A stretch of DNA of 64,000 nt. It comes from Aquincola tertiaricarbonis (lineage in GTDB: Bacteria; Pseudomonadota; Gammaproteobacteria; Burkholderiales; Burkholderiaceae_C). The translations under genes and the position numbers were made by a program. Below are positions 1 to 8,875 of this stretch, in pieces (the first letter of the stretch is position 1; every line of letters starts with the position of its first letter). Location of the stretch: contig NZ_CP097636.1 in assembly GCF_023573145.1 (NCBI RefSeq), positions 3,534,001-3,598,000 on the forward strand. Reading direction: 5' to 3'. The notes under the pieces are model-generated. The model had not been told where the DNA came from. It saw nothing but the letters and a program-made list of their open reading frames with translations, and searched no databases.

Positions 1-2
1 TG

Positions 3-1655
3 GCCAGCGCGCAAATGGCCCGCGGCCAGCATGCCCGGGCGGCCGAGCTGATGCAGGCCGCGCTGTCGGCGCAGGACACGCCGGCCGTGCGCACCGCCCT
101 GGGCCTGAGCCTGCTGGGCAGCGGCCAGGGCAGCGCCGCCATCCAGCAGCTGGAAGCCGCGCTGCAAAAAGACCCCGGCCAGCAGCGCGCTGCGGTGGCG
201 CTGACGGGCCTGTACCTCACCAACGGCCAGCCGGCCAAGGCCCTGGTGCTGGCCGAGCGGCTGGTGCAGCAGCAGCCGCGCCAGGCTGCGCTGTACAACC
301 TGCTGGGCAACGCCCGCCTGCGCAACGGCCAGGCCGAGCCGGCCCGCGCCGCCTTTGAACAGGCGCTCAAGCTCGACCCGAAGATGCTGCCGCCACAGGT
401 CAACCTGGCGCGGCTGGACGCCCAGGCCGGCCGCTTCGACGCCGCCAGCCAGCGGCTCGCCGGCCTGATCGCGCGCGACGGCCGCAACATCGACGCGATG
501 CTGGAAATGGCCAGCCTGGCGCGCCGCCAGCAGCGACCCGCCGACGTGCAGCGCTGGCTGGAAAAGGCCGCCGCCACCGCCGACGGCCGCGACGTACGCC
601 CCGGCCTGGCGCTGGTGGACCTGCACCTGCAGGCAGGCCGCGCCGAGGCGGCCATGGAACCCCTGCGCAAGCTGGGCGCCAAGGCGCCGCAGAACCTGGC
701 GGTGCTGCTGGCCGAAGCCCGCGTGCGCCTGGCCGTGGCCGACGCAGCGGGCGCCCGCAACACGCTGGCCACCGCCACCCGCGTGGCCCATTTCGATGCG
801 CCGGTGCAGGTGGAGATCGCCCGCCTGCAGCTGGCCGCCGCCAACGCCGAAGGCGCGGCCTACAGCCTGCAGAAGGCCTTGTCGGGCCAGCCCGGCCACC
901 TGCCGGCGCTGGCGCTGCAGGCCGAGCTGGCGCTGCGCCGCGGCGATCTGGCCCAGGCCGAACAGCAGGCCCGGCAGATCGCCCAGCTGGCGCCCCGGCG
1001 CGCCATCGGCTACAGCCTGCAGGCCGATGTGCTGATGGCCCGCCAGCAGCCCGCCGCCGCCATCGACCTGTATCGCAAGGCGCACCAGGTGGAGCCTTCC
1101 ACCGACACCGCCATCCGCCTGTTCAGCGCGCAGGGCAGCCAGCCCGACGGCGCCCGCCTGGCCCTGCCCACGCTGGAGCAGTGGCTCAAGGCCCAACCGC
1201 AGGACCGCGTGGCCCAGCGGGCCCTGGCCGATGGCCAGGCCCGTGCCGGCCTGCTGCCTGCTGCGCGGGCCAGCTACGAGGCGCTGCTGCGCCAGCAGCC
1301 CGACGACGCCGGCACGCTGAACAACCTGGCCAACGTGCTGCTCAAGCAGGGCGACACCGGCGCGCTGGCGGTGGCCGAGCGTGCGCTGGCGCTGCGGCCG
1401 GCCGATGCCAACGTGATCGACACCGCCGGCTGGGCCGCCTTCCAGGCCGGCCAGGCCGACCGCGCGCTGCAGCTGCTGCGCGATGCACGGCTGCGGGCGC
1501 CCGACAACCCGGACATCCGCTTCCACCTGGCCACGGTGCTGGCCAAAGCAGGCCGGCGCGATGAAGCCCGGGACGAGATCGATGCAGTGCTGAGGGGCGA
1601 TCGGCGCTTCGACAGCGCGGCGCAGGCACAGGCCCTGCGCCGGACGCTGCAATAA
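3..1655 (+). CDS. PEP-CTERM system TPR-repeat protein (PrsT-like), 5' truncated
   Basis: The reading frame is open from the window edge, so the true N-terminus, probably a lipoprotein signal, lies outside. The visible ~550 residues are consecutive 34-residue TPR helices rich in Ala, Gln and Arg. The last part matches the usual ending of PrsT-type proteins, with AGWAAFQAGQADRALQLL followed by a helix pair and a basic tail. PrsT proteins accompany the XrtA/PEP-CTERM exopolysaccharide-linked sorting system and probably act as envelope scaffolds. The next gene encodes a PEP-CTERM substrate, which supports the call. The internal ATG at 15 is not a credible start because coding continues upstream of it. 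Confidence 0.75.
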   Translation, partial: ASAQMARGQHARAAELMQAALSAQDTPAVRTALGLSLLGSGQGSAAIQQLEAALQKDPGQQRAAVALTGLYLTNGQPAKALVLAERLVQQQPRQAALYNLLGNARLRNGQAEPARAAFEQALKLDPKMLPPQVNLARLDAQAGRFDAASQRLAGLIARDGRNIDAMLEMASLARRQQRPADVQRWLEKAAATADGRDVRPGLALVDLHLQAGRAEAAMEPLRKLGAKAPQNLAVLLAEARVRLAVADAAGARNTLATATRVAHFDAPVQVEIARLQLAAANAEGAAYSLQKALSGQPGHLPALALQAELALRRGDLAQAEQQARQIAQLAPRRAIGYSLQADVLMARQQPAAAIDLYRKAHQVEPSTDTAIRLFSAQGSQPDGARLALPTLEQWLKAQPQDRVAQRALADGQARAGLLPAARASYEALLRQQPDDAGTLNNLANVLLKQGDTGALAVAERALALRPADANVIDTAGWAAFQAGQADRALQLLRDARLRAPDNPDIRFHLATVLAKAGRRDEARDEIDAVLRGDRRFDSAAQAQALRRTLQ

Positions 1656-1697
1656 ACGCAACGCCAGACGTTGCAACACAGTGGGGAAGAAGTAAGC

Positions 1698-2495
1698 ATG
1701 AAACTGAGCAAGACCCGTTGGCTGGCAGCCGCCCTGGCTGCCGGCGCGGCCTCGATGTCACCCGCGGCGCATGCCGCGATGACCTGGGGCTTCCAGCAAC
1801 CCGGCGTGTGCGCGCAGAACAGCGCCAACGCCAACAACTTCGGCAACAGCTGGGCATGTGGCGGCGGCAACCCCGCCCTCACCGTCAGCGGCTATTCGTC
1901 CAACGGCTCGGGCAGCACCTTCGTGGCGGCCAACGTGGACGACAACGGCGCTTCGGGCTTCGGCGTCAAGTCGACCAGCGAAGGCCTGAACGCCGGCCAG
2001 CCCAACCACGCGATGGACAACAGCGGCAGCACCGACGTGCTGCTGCTGAGCTTCACCAGCAGCGTGATCCTGCGCCAGCTGCAGCTGGGGTACTACAGCA
2101 CCGACTCCGACATCACGCTGATGCGCTACACCGGCGCCACCGATCCGGTGGCCGGCAGCGACCTCACCGGCCTGACGACCGCGCAGCTGCTGAGCAACGG
2201 CTGGTCGCTGGTGGGCAACTACGGCAACCTGGGCACCACGGTGACCGACGTCAACAGCCAGGGCGCCAGCTCCAGCTGGTGGCTGGTGTCGGCCTACAAC
2301 TCCACGCTGGCGGGTTCGTCGGCGAGCAGCAACGGCAAGTCGGTGAACAACGGCGACGACTACGTGAAGGTGCTGACCGTGGTGGCCGATGCCGTCACGC
2401 CGCCGCCCACCGGCAACGTGCCCGAGCCGGCCACGCTGGCCCTGGCCGGCCTGGCGCTGGCGGGCGTGGCCGCTTCGCGCCGCCGCCCGGCGTAA
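1698..2495 (+). CDS. PEP-CTERM sorting domain protein
   Basis: A 265-residue exported protein. Residues 1-20 or so form a signal peptide ([20 protein letters not shown], then an Ala-rich cleavage region ending AHA). The body is rich in Ser, Asn, Gly and Thr, as expected for a surface protein. The C-terminus carries the sorting signal VPEP, a hydrophobic helix and a basic RRRP tail, which is the exosortase/XrtA recognition pattern. The ATG at 1698 follows a GGGGAAGAAG ribosome site; a longer in-frame start at 1671 lacks a signal-like N-terminus. A perfect 6-bp hairpin (1658-1674) lies just after the stop of the TPR gene upstream. Substrate function is unknown; no enzymatic domain is visible. 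Confidence 0.85.
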   Translation: MKLSKTRWLAAALAAGAASMSPAAHAAMTWGFQQPGVCAQNSANANNFGNSWACGGGNPALTVSGYSSNGSGSTFVAANVDDNGASGFGVKSTSEGLNAGQPNHAMDNSGSTDVLLLSFTSSVILRQLQLGYYSTDSDITLMRYTGATDPVAGSDLTGLTTAQLLSNGWSLVGNYGNLGTTVTDVNSQGASSSWWLVSAYNSTLAGSSASSNGKSVNNGDDYVKVLTVVADAVTPPPTGNVPEPATLALAGLALAGVAASRRRPA

Positions 2496-2508
2496 GACAA
2501 TCGGGGGC

Positions 2509-3189
2509 ATGCCCACCTACCGCATCGCCCCCAGCCTTCTTTCGGCCGACTTCGCGCGCCTCGGTGACGAGGTGCGCAGCGTCATCGACGCCGGCGCCGA
2601 CTGGATCCACTTCGACGTGATGGACAACCATTACGTCCCCAACCTCACCTTCGGGCCCATGGTCTGCCAGGCGCTGCGCAAGCACGCCGTGCAGCCCGAC
2701 GGCGCGAAGGTGCCCATCGACGTGCACCTGATGGTGCAGCCGGTGGACGCGCTGGCCCAGGCCTTTGCCAAGGCCGGCGCCGACCTCATCAGCTTCCACC
2801 CCGAGGCCAGCGGCCACGTGGACCGCACGCTGCAGCTGATCCAGGGTGAAGGCTGCCAGGCCGGCCTGGTGTTCAACCCCGCCACGCCGCTGGACGTGCT
2901 GGACTGGGTGATCGACAAGGTCGACCTCATCCTCATCATGAGCGTGAACCCCGGCTTCGGCGGCCAGAGCTTCATCGACAGCGCGCTGCGCAAGACCGAG
3001 CAGGCGCGCAAGCGCATCGAGGCCTCGGGCCGCGACATCCGCCTGGAAGTGGACGGTGGCATCAAGGTGGACAACATCCGCCGCGTGGCCGACGCCGGCG
3101 CCGACACCTTCGTGGCCGGCAGCGCCATCTTCGGCCAGCCCGACTACCGCGCGGTGATCGACGCGATGCGGGCGCAACTCAGCGCCTGA
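2509..3189 (+). CDS. rpe: ribulose-phosphate 3-epimerase
   Basis: A 226-residue TIM barrel that interconverts ribulose 5-phosphate and xylulose 5-phosphate in the pentose phosphate and Calvin pathways. Family motifs are in order: [10 protein letters not shown] at the N-terminus, the metal/catalytic strand [22 protein letters not shown], the phosphate-binding [12 protein letters not shown], and LEVDGGI near the C-terminus. Length is normal. The start at 2509 is chosen because the N-terminus MPTYRIAPS matches the family, and the preceding frame is a GC-rich artefact. It begins 13 nt after the PEP-CTERM gene. In many beta-proteobacteria rpe is followed by gph; here two transporter/regulator genes and a small gene intervene. 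Confidence 0.96.
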   Translation: MPTYRIAPSLLSADFARLGDEVRSVIDAGADWIHFDVMDNHYVPNLTFGPMVCQALRKHAVQPDGAKVPIDVHLMVQPVDALAQAFAKAGADLISFHPEASGHVDRTLQLIQGEGCQAGLVFNPATPLDVLDWVIDKVDLILIMSVNPGFGGQSFIDSALRKTEQARKRIEASGRDIRLEVDGGIKVDNIRRVADAGADTFVAGSAIFGQPDYRAVIDAMRAQLSA

Positions 3190-3197
3190 GGCTGCAC

Positions 3198-3217
3198 GCT
3201 TCGGTCCAGGCCGAAGC
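3198..3217 (+). terminator. hairpin downstream of rpe
   Basis: A perfect 7-bp stem GCTTCGG/CCGAAGC with a 6-nt loop starts 8 nt after the rpe stop. There is no T-run after it, so it may be a weak or factor-dependent terminator, or only an mRNA-stabilising hairpin. Confidence 0.35.
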
Positions 3218-3263
3218 ATCTGCCGCCCCTGCCCGGCGAGCATCGCGTCATCTTCATTGCCGG

Positions 3264-4037
3264 ATGCCCGTGATGCCCGCTGACCTGTTCCACCCCACCT
3301 TCTGGCTGCTGCTGGCCTTCGCCGGCGCGGTGTTCACGCTCGCCGGCTTCGTCAAGGGCGTGATCGGCCTGGGCCTGCCCACCATCGCGATGGGCCTGCT
3401 GAGCCTGCATATGGCACCCGCGCAGGCGGCGGCGCTGCTGGTGGTGCCCTCCTTCATCAGCAACGTGTGGCAGCTGCTGGGCCAGGGTGGCCTGGCTGCG
3501 CTGCTGCGCCGGCTGTGGCCATTGCTGGCCGGCGTGTGCGTGGGCACCTGGCTGGGTGCCGGCTGGCTCACAGGTGGCGCCACCCGCTGGGCCGGCGCAG
3601 CGCTGGGCCTGGCCTTGATCGCTTATGCCCTGGTGGGGCTGCTGCTCAAGCCCTGGCGGCTGCCGCCCGGCTGGGAACGGGTGCTGTCGCCCCTGGTGGG
3701 CCTGGCCACCGGGCTGGTGACCGCGGCCACCGGCGTGTTCGTGATTCCTGCCGTGCCCTACCTGCAGGCGCTGGGTCTGGAGAAGGAAGCGCTGGTGCAG
3801 GCGCTCGGCGTGTCCTTTCTTGTTTCAACCTTGGCGCTGGCGGCCACGCTGGGTGGGGGTGGCGCCCTGCCGCTGCCGGTGCTGGCGGCTTCGCTGGCGG
3901 CGCTGCTGCCCACGCTGGGCGGCATGGCGGTGGGCCAGTGGCTGCGCCGGCGCACCCGGCCCGAGCGCTTCAAGCGCTGGTTCTTCCTGGGGCTGCTGGC
4001 GCTGGGCGCCTGGCTGCTGGCCCGCGCCGTGGTGTGA
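3264..4037 (+). CDS. TauE/SafE family sulfite exporter-like permease
   Basis: A 257-residue integral membrane protein with about eight hydrophobic segments. It has the duplicated TauE/SafE pattern: an N-terminal half with FVKGVIGLGLPTIAMGLL and a second half with GLVTAATGVFVIPAVPYLQALG. Members move small anions such as sulfite, sulfoacetate or related organic acids; the substrate cannot be read from sequence. The stop overlaps the start of the next gene (TGATG at 4035), so permease and ArsR-type regulator are translationally coupled, which suggests the regulator controls this transporter. An alternative start is the ATG at 3273, three codons in. Confidence 0.85.
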   Translation: MPVMPADLFHPTFWLLLAFAGAVFTLAGFVKGVIGLGLPTIAMGLLSLHMAPAQAAALLVVPSFISNVWQLLGQGGLAALLRRLWPLLAGVCVGTWLGAGWLTGGATRWAGAALGLALIAYALVGLLLKPWRLPPGWERVLSPLVGLATGLVTAATGVFVIPAVPYLQALGLEKEALVQALGVSFLVSTLALAATLGGGGALPLPVLAASLAALLPTLGGMAVGQWLRRRTRPERFKRWFFLGLLALGAWLLARAVV

Positions 4038-4741
4038 TGGCGGCCATGCACGCGCCCGAACCCCGCTTCGCCAAGGTGGCCGCGATGATCGCGGACCCGA
4101 CCCGCGCCCGCATGCTGGCGCTGCTGATGAACGGCCAGGCGCACACCGCGGGCGAACTGGCCGGCGTGGCCGGTGTCACCGCGGCCACCGCCAGCAGCCA
4201 CCTGGCGCAACTGGTGGCGGCCGAACTGGTGGTGCCGCGGGCGCAGGGCCGGCACCGCTACTTCCGGCTGGCGGACGAACGCATCGGGCATGCGCTGGAA
4301 GCGCTCTCGCTGGTGGCCGAACGCGGGGCGGGCGATGCCAAGTGGCAGCAGCCCGACTACCTGCCGCTGAAGCGGGCGCGAACCTGCTACTGCCACTTGG
4401 CGGGTGAGTTGGGCGTGGCCTGGCTGGACGGCTTGCTGCGCCGTGGCCACCTGCAGGCGCAGCCGGGCTGGTTTGCACTGACGCCGGTGGGCGCCGAAGC
4501 GCTGGCAGCAGCCGGCGTGGCGTTGCCGGCGCGCCTGCCGCAGTCCGAGGCGGCGCGCCGGCGCTTCGCCTACCCCTGCCTGGACTGGTCGGAACGGCGC
4601 GACCACTTGGCCGGCATGCTGGCAGTCAACCTGCTGGCCCACGCCCGCGAACAGGACTGGCTGCGCGCTCAACCGGGGTCGCGGGCACTCACGCTCACAC
4701 CGCCAGGCCGTGCGGCGCTGGCGGCGTGGCTGCAAGGCTGA
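4037..4741 (+). CDS. ArsR-family winged-helix transcriptional regulator
   Basis: A 234-residue regulator. Residues ~8-85 form an ArsR-type winged helix (AAMIADPTRARMLALLMNG, then recognition helix TAATASSHLAQLVAAELV, then wing RHRYFRLAD). The long C-terminal extension contains RTCYCHLAGELGVAWLDGLL and CLDWSERRDHLAGMLA. This extended form recurs beside permeases in Burkholderiales, and its cysteines (CYC, and Cys in YPCLDW) could sense a ligand or metal. No classical ArsR ELCVC metal motif is present. It overlaps the TauE/SafE gene by one base at the TGATG junction. Alternative in-frame ATG at 4046. Confidence 0.85.
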   Translation: MAAMHAPEPRFAKVAAMIADPTRARMLALLMNGQAHTAGELAGVAGVTAATASSHLAQLVAAELVVPRAQGRHRYFRLADERIGHALEALSLVAERGAGDAKWQQPDYLPLKRARTCYCHLAGELGVAWLDGLLRRGHLQAQPGWFALTPVGAEALAAAGVALPARLPQSEAARRRFAYPCLDWSERRDHLAGMLAVNLLAHAREQDWLRAQPGSRALTLTPPGRAALAAWLQG

Positions 4742-4762
4742 GAACGCTCAGCGGCGGATGGA

Positions 4763-5275
4763 TCACCGCACCGAAGGCGCGGGGGGATCGGAGGCGGGCG
4801 CGGCCGGGGCCGAGGCGGCGGAAGCCGCGGGCGCGGGCTGTTGCACCGGTTGCGGCGTGCCCACGGTCACGGTCACCGTTTCCTTGAGGATGCCGCCGCC
4901 GGCCACGCTGCCGCTTTGCTCGCCCAGGCCGTTGGCGCGCTTCAGGCAGTCGGCCTGTTGATCGCCGGGCAGTTGCTGGCAGCGCTGGCGGGCGTTGTCG
5001 TCGTAGCGGCCCTGCTGACCATCGCTGAGCGTGCCGCGGCGGCGTTCTTCCTGGGCAGCGCCCACTTCCTTCAGGCAGGTCGCGCGGTCCTGCTGTGACG
5101 TGCCGTTCAGGCAGGCCGCGCGTTCCGCTTCGGCGCGTGAGGCCGCAGACGTGCCGTTGGCAGCGGATGGAGGAGCGGGCTGGGCCGCGTGGGCAGCCAC
5201 GCCCAGCAGGCAGGCGGCGGCAACGGCCGCGGCGCGGCGGGCCAGCGGCAAGGCATGCAGGGCAAGGGCGGTCAT
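4763..5275 (-). CDS. small exported cysteine-containing protein of unknown function
   Basis: A 170-residue protein. The signal peptide (MTALALHALPLARRAAAVAA, ending AAHA) is followed by a polar, Gln/Arg-rich region with four cysteines in two CxxxT/CL-type pairs (AACLNGTSQQDRATCLKE and RQRCQQLPGDQQADCLKR). It ends in a Pro/Ala-rich low-complexity tail. The cysteine-spaced repeat looks like a small disulfide-stabilised periplasmic module, but I recognise no family. The ATG at 5275 is preferred over an upstream one because GGAG lies just before it and a signal peptide follows. It is convergent with the ArsR gene and divergent from gph. Confidence 0.6.
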   Translation of the reverse strand: MTALALHALPLARRAAAVAAACLLGVAAHAAQPAPPSAANGTSAASRAEAERAACLNGTSQQDRATCLKEVGAAQEERRRGTLSDGQQGRYDDNARQRCQQLPGDQQADCLKRANGLGEQSGSVAGGGILKETVTVTVGTPQPVQQPAPAASAASAPAAPASDPPAPSVR

Positions 5276-5421
5276 CGGGTCTCCATGCGGTGATTCGGTA
5301 TGAACCAAGCCTAGGCGCGCACGGCTGCGGTGGCTGCAAGCCAAGGTCGCCAGCGGCACCAAGCCGATGGCGGGCCCTGCCGTAGGACGCGTCCGGCGGC
5401 TTGCGGTATGGTCGGCGCCCT

Positions 5422-6099
5422 ATGCCGTTCAACCCCACCTCTCTCCAAGCCGCCATCGTCGACCTCGACGGCACGATGGTCGACACCCTGGGCGACTTCG
5501 TGGTCGCGCTCACCGGCATGCTGGACGACATCGGCCTGCCGCATGTGGAACGCGCCTTCATCGAGCGCACCATCGGCAAGGGCAGCGAGCACCTGATCCG
5601 CCACACGTTGGCGCAATCGGCCGGCGAGCCGCCTTCGCAGGCGATGTTCGAGCATGCCTGGCAGCGTTACCAGGCCCACTACCTGGGCATCAACGGCCAG
5701 CATGCCGACGTGTTTCCCGGCGTGGCCGAAGGCCTGCAGCAGCTGCGCGCCGCTGGCCTGAAGCTGGCCTGCCTGACCAACAAGCCGCTGTCCTTCGCCC
5801 AACCGCTGCTGGCCAGCAAAGGGCTGGACGGCTACTTCTCCTTCGTGTTCGGGGGCGACAGCTTCGAGCGCAAGAAGCCCGATCCGCTGCCGCTGCTCAA
5901 GACCTGCGAGGCGCTGGGCACCGCCCCCGCCCACACGCTGATGCTGGGCGATTCGGCCAACGATGCGCAGGCCGCGCGCGCCGCCGGTTGCCCGGTGGTG
6001 CTGGTGACCTACGGCTACAACCATGGTGAGCCGGTGCGCGAAGTGGATGCCGACGGCTTTCTGGACCGGCTGGACCAGCTGGGCCTGTCGCGCCGCTGA
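5422..6099 (+). CDS. gph: phosphoglycolate phosphatase (HAD superfamily)
   Basis: A 225-residue HAD hydrolase that dephosphorylates 2-phosphoglycolate. Motif I is DLDGTMVDTLGDF (nucleophile Asp and acid/base Asp), motif II is the CLTNKPLSF segment, motif III is the Lys in RKKPDPLPLL, and motif IV is MLGDSANDAQAARAAG. An alpha-helical cap lies between motifs I and II. The ATG at 5422 gives the family N-terminus; an upstream TTG adds seven residues without support. The nearby rpe fits the common rpe/gph grouping, in which gph removes a rubisco or DNA-repair by-product. Confidence 0.93.
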   Translation: MPFNPTSLQAAIVDLDGTMVDTLGDFVVALTGMLDDIGLPHVERAFIERTIGKGSEHLIRHTLAQSAGEPPSQAMFEHAWQRYQAHYLGINGQHADVFPGVAEGLQQLRAAGLKLACLTNKPLSFAQPLLASKGLDGYFSFVFGGDSFERKKPDPLPLLKTCEALGTAPAHTLMLGDSANDAQAARAAGCPVVLVTYGYNHGEPVREVDADGFLDRLDQLGLSRR

Positions 6100-6125
6100 G
6101 CGCCGGACGACCCCTTCTTGCGCCC

Positions 6126-7034
6126 ATGGCCCTGCACTTCGACCTGACCGACCTGCGGCTGATGCTGCGGGTGGCCGAGTCGGGCAGCCTGACCCGTGCC
6201 GCCGAGGCGGTGCACCTGTCGCTGCCGGCGGCCAGCACCCGCATCAAGCACCTGGAAGAAGGGGCAGGCGCCAAGCTGCTGCTGCGCACGCCGCAGGGCG
6301 TGAGCCTGACGCCGCCCGGCCAGGCCCTGGTGCACCATGCCCGCGTGGTGCTGGCGCAGATAGAGCACCTGCGCGACGACCTGCAGGAGTACGCCCAGGG
6401 CATCAAGGGCCACCTGCGCGTGTATGCCAACAGCACCGCGCTGTGCGAGTACCTGCCGCCGGTGCTGCACCGCTACCTGCAGCGCCACCCCGACGTGAGC
6501 GTGGACCTGCGCGAGCGGCTCAGCCACGACGTGGTGCGCGCGGTGCAGGAGGGCCAGACCGACATCGGCATCGTGGCCGGCAACGTGCCCACCGACGGGC
6601 TGCAGGTGCGGCCCTACCGCAGCGACCGGCTGGTGCTGGTGGTACCCGCCGGCCATGCGCTGGCGCAGGCCGCCGAGGTGGACTTCGTCGACACGCTGGC
6701 CTGGCCGCAGGTGGGCCTGACCGAAGCCAGCGCGCTGCACACCTTTTTGCGCCGCATCTGCGAAGGGCTGCAGCGCACGCTGCGCATGCGCATCGAGGTG
6801 GGCAACTTCGAGGCGGCCTGCCGCATGATCGAGGCCGGCATCGGCGTCGGCGTGCTGCCCGAATCGGCCGCCGGCCGCCATGCGGCCACGATGGCCATCC
6901 ACCGCGTGCCGCTGCGCGACGCCTGGGCGCTGCGCGAGATGCAGGTGTGCGTGCGCAACCTCGAGGCGCTGCCGCCCTTCGCCCGCGACCTGGTGGACCT
7001 GCTGGACCAGGACGCGCGGGCGCAGCCGACCTGA
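6126..7034 (+). CDS. LysR-family transcriptional regulator
   Basis: A 302-residue LysR regulator. Residues ~5-65 form the winged helix-turn-helix (LRLMLRVAESGSLTRAAEAV, then LPAASTRIKHLEEGAGAKLL). The remainder is a two-subdomain effector-binding region, with typical MIEAGIGVGVLPESAA before the C-terminal subdomain. It begins 26 nt after gph and ends 6 nt before the convergent TpsB gene. LysR genes often control a divergent neighbour, but none is divergent here, so its target is unclear; control of the convergent secretion locus is only a possibility. Confidence 0.9.
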   Translation: MALHFDLTDLRLMLRVAESGSLTRAAEAVHLSLPAASTRIKHLEEGAGAKLLLRTPQGVSLTPPGQALVHHARVVLAQIEHLRDDLQEYAQGIKGHLRVYANSTALCEYLPPVLHRYLQRHPDVSVDLRERLSHDVVRAVQEGQTDIGIVAGNVPTDGLQVRPYRSDRLVLVVPAGHALAQAAEVDFVDTLAWPQVGLTEASALHTFLRRICEGLQRTLRMRIEVGNFEAACRMIEAGIGVGVLPESAAGRHAATMAIHRVPLRDAWALREMQVCVRNLEALPPFARDLVDLLDQDARAQPT

Positions 7035-7040
7035 ACCTTT

Positions 7041-8720
7041 TCAGAAGGCCAGCGAGGCCTGCAACCACAGCCGGTTGCGCTGGTGCGAACCGTCCTGGTC
7101 CTGCCCGGTGGAGGTGGCGTTGCGGTTGTGGCCCAGGCGGCGCGCCCAGGTCAGCCGCACGTCGCTGGCTTGCGGGCCGCGCCAGGCCAGCGTGGCACCC
7201 GCGCCTTGCAGCACATAGTGGTTGGGGCTGGCGCCCACCTGCCGGTTATCCACGTTCACACGCACCTGGCCGCGGTCGTAAAAGCCGATCAGCTGCCACT
7301 GCGGCGCGAGCGTGGCGCGCAGCTCCAGGTTCAGCAGCGAGCCGGCGCTGCCGCCCCCTTCGTTCACCGGATAGGCCCGCACGCCCTGCGGCCCGCCCAA
7401 ATACAGCCGCTCTGAAGAGTCGAGGTTGCCGTCCGCAATCTGGCCAGCCAGCGCGGCATAACCGGCCAGCCAGGCATTGAAGGGCTGCAGCCGGCTGAGG
7501 CTGTAGCGCAGCTTGGCGTAGCCGCCCGCGGTGCCCACGCTGGCCGCGTCGGCGGCCTGGTTCAGCGAGCCGTTGAGGTTCACCCGGCCCAGGCCGAAGA
7601 CCAGCGCCGCACCGGTGCTGCCGCCCGCGCTGTCGAACAGGTTGCCCGACAGGCCCAGCGTGCCCGCGTCCACGTGGTAGCGGCTGACGAGCTGGCCATT
7701 GGCTTCGTTGCGCAACTGCCGCCGCTCGGCCGACAGCTGCAGGTACAGGTTGCGGTCACGCGCCCGCACGACCGGGTAGCTGGCGTCCAGGCCGGCGGTG
7801 CTGGAACGCCCGCGGCCTTGCAGTGCGTTGAAGTCGGCATGCGTGAGTTCATAGCGCAGCGCCGACACGTTGGCCCCCAGCCGCCAGCCGTGCAGGCCCA
7901 CCGGCAGGCTGGCGCCCAGGCGCAGGTAGTCGTTGCCCTGGGTGTGCAGCAGCGTGCTGCTGAACTGCTCACCGCGGCCCAGCGGGCCATCAAGCCGCAG
8001 CGTGGCATAGAGGCGGCCGGTGCCGGTGGCGCGGCCGCCTGCGTTGTCGGCGCCCACGGCGCCGCCGAACCATGGCGTGTCGGTCAGGCGCAATGCCAGC
8101 GCGGTGTCGCCCTCGCGCTCGCCGGGCTGCAGGCTGGCCGACATGCTCACGCCTGGCAGGTCGTCCAGCAGCATCAGGCCGCGGTCCAGCGCCTGCTGGT
8201 TGAACATCGCGCCGGGCGGCTGCGCCGCCTCGACGATGGCGCGGGCACGGTCGGCGTCGAAGCGGGCCGGCTCACCCTCCAGCCGCACGCCGCCAAAGCG
8301 GGCTTCGACGATGCGCAGCGTCACGCGACCGCTGCTCACGTCTTGTCTAGGCAAGTAGGCCTGCACCAGCCAGCCGCGGTCGGCATAGGCCTGTTGCACC
8401 GCCGCCGCGGCCTGCTGCAACTCGGCCAGGCCCACGCGCTGGCCCAGCCAGGGCGCCACCACGGCGTTCAGCTCGTCGCGGCTGAGCAAGGTGTTGCCTT
8501 GAGGTTCGATGGACCGGAGTTCAAAGCGCGGGCCTGCGGCGGCGGCGGCCGAAGCCGGCGAAGCGGGCGCGGTGAGCAGTGGCGCGCGGCCAGGCAGGTC
8601 TGAAGGGCGGGGCTCGCTTTGCCGCAGCAGCGCGCCGGCATCGGTCTGCGCCAGGGCCAGCGGCGACAGCGCGGCGCACAGCGCGCCCAGCAGCCGGTGG
8701 CGGATGCGTCGAGTGTTCAA
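7041..8720 (-). CDS. TpsB two-partner secretion outer-membrane transporter (ShlB/FhaC/HecB family)
   Basis: A 559-residue outer-membrane transporter for the TpsA adhesin encoded upstream. It has a signal peptide ending ALSPLALAQ, then a POTRA_2 domain (FELRSIEPQGNTLLSRDELN) at about residues 65-150 and a second POTRA region. A ShlB-type beta barrel follows, containing the conserved loop L6 motif ERLYLGGPQGVRAYP and ending in aromatic SLAF. The start is a TTG at 8720, not the upstream ATG at 8900. GGAG sits 6 nt before it, a signal peptide follows directly, and the region between is an RNA-like leader (8723-8823). An unusual start plus a structured leader suggests control of translation. Confidence 0.9.
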   Translation of the reverse strand: MNTRRIRHRLLGALCAALSPLALAQTDAGALLRQSEPRPSDLPGRAPLLTAPASPASAAAAAGPRFELRSIEPQGNTLLSRDELNAVVAPWLGQRVGLAELQQAAAAVQQAYADRGWLVQAYLPRQDVSSGRVTLRIVEARFGGVRLEGEPARFDADRARAIVEAAQPPGAMFNQQALDRGLMLLDDLPGVSMSASLQPGEREGDTALALRLTDTPWFGGAVGADNAGGRATGTGRLYATLRLDGPLGRGEQFSSTLLHTQGNDYLRLGASLPVGLHGWRLGANVSALRYELTHADFNALQGRGRSSTAGLDASYPVVRARDRNLYLQLSAERRQLRNEANGQLVSRYHVDAGTLGLSGNLFDSAGGSTGAALVFGLGRVNLNGSLNQAADAASVGTAGGYAKLRYSLSRLQPFNAWLAGYAALAGQIADGNLDSSERLYLGGPQGVRAYPVNEGGGSAGSLLNLELRATLAPQWQLIGFYDRGQVRVNVDNRQVGASPNHYVLQGAGATLAWRGPQASDVRLTWARRLGHNRNATSTGQDQDGSHQRNRLWLQASLAF

Positions 8721-8722
8721 TC

Positions 8723-8823
8723 GGGTCTCCAGCGCCTGGGTGGCAGGCGCATGCGGTTCAGGAATCCACGCCTTGGAGACAACCGGCGTGGAGCGGACGG
8801 GTGAACTGCCGGGCCCTTGTAAC
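8723..8823 (-). promoter_or_regulatory. structured 5' leader of tpsB with predicted ribosome-site pseudoknot
   Basis: On the minus strand, in order: GTTACAA (8823-8817), 25 nt, an 8-bp stem TCCACGCC/GGCGTGGA (8792-8785 and 8772-8765) with a loop containing GTCTCC (8780-8775), a linker with ATTCCTGAACCGCAT, a 7-bp stem GCGCCTG/CAGGCGC (8750-8744 and 8738-8732), and the ribosome site GGAGAC (8730-8725) 6 nt before the TTG start. The loop GTCTCC is fully complementary to GGAGAC, so a pseudoknot could hide the ribosome site. A homologous copy with compensatory stem changes lies at 16338-16437. I recognise no known riboswitch class. Confidence 0.6.
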
Positions 8824-8875
8824 AGCGGCCCATGCCCGGGGCAATCCCATCGGGCGCAGTGGTGGTGGGGTGCGT

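Noticed and set aside
5276..5400. A third copy of the TPS leader before the small exported protein, because GGAGACCC also precedes its start
   Set aside because: The GTCTC loop and the two stems are absent; GGAGACC is simply a common ribosome site here, also seen before the Bug gene.
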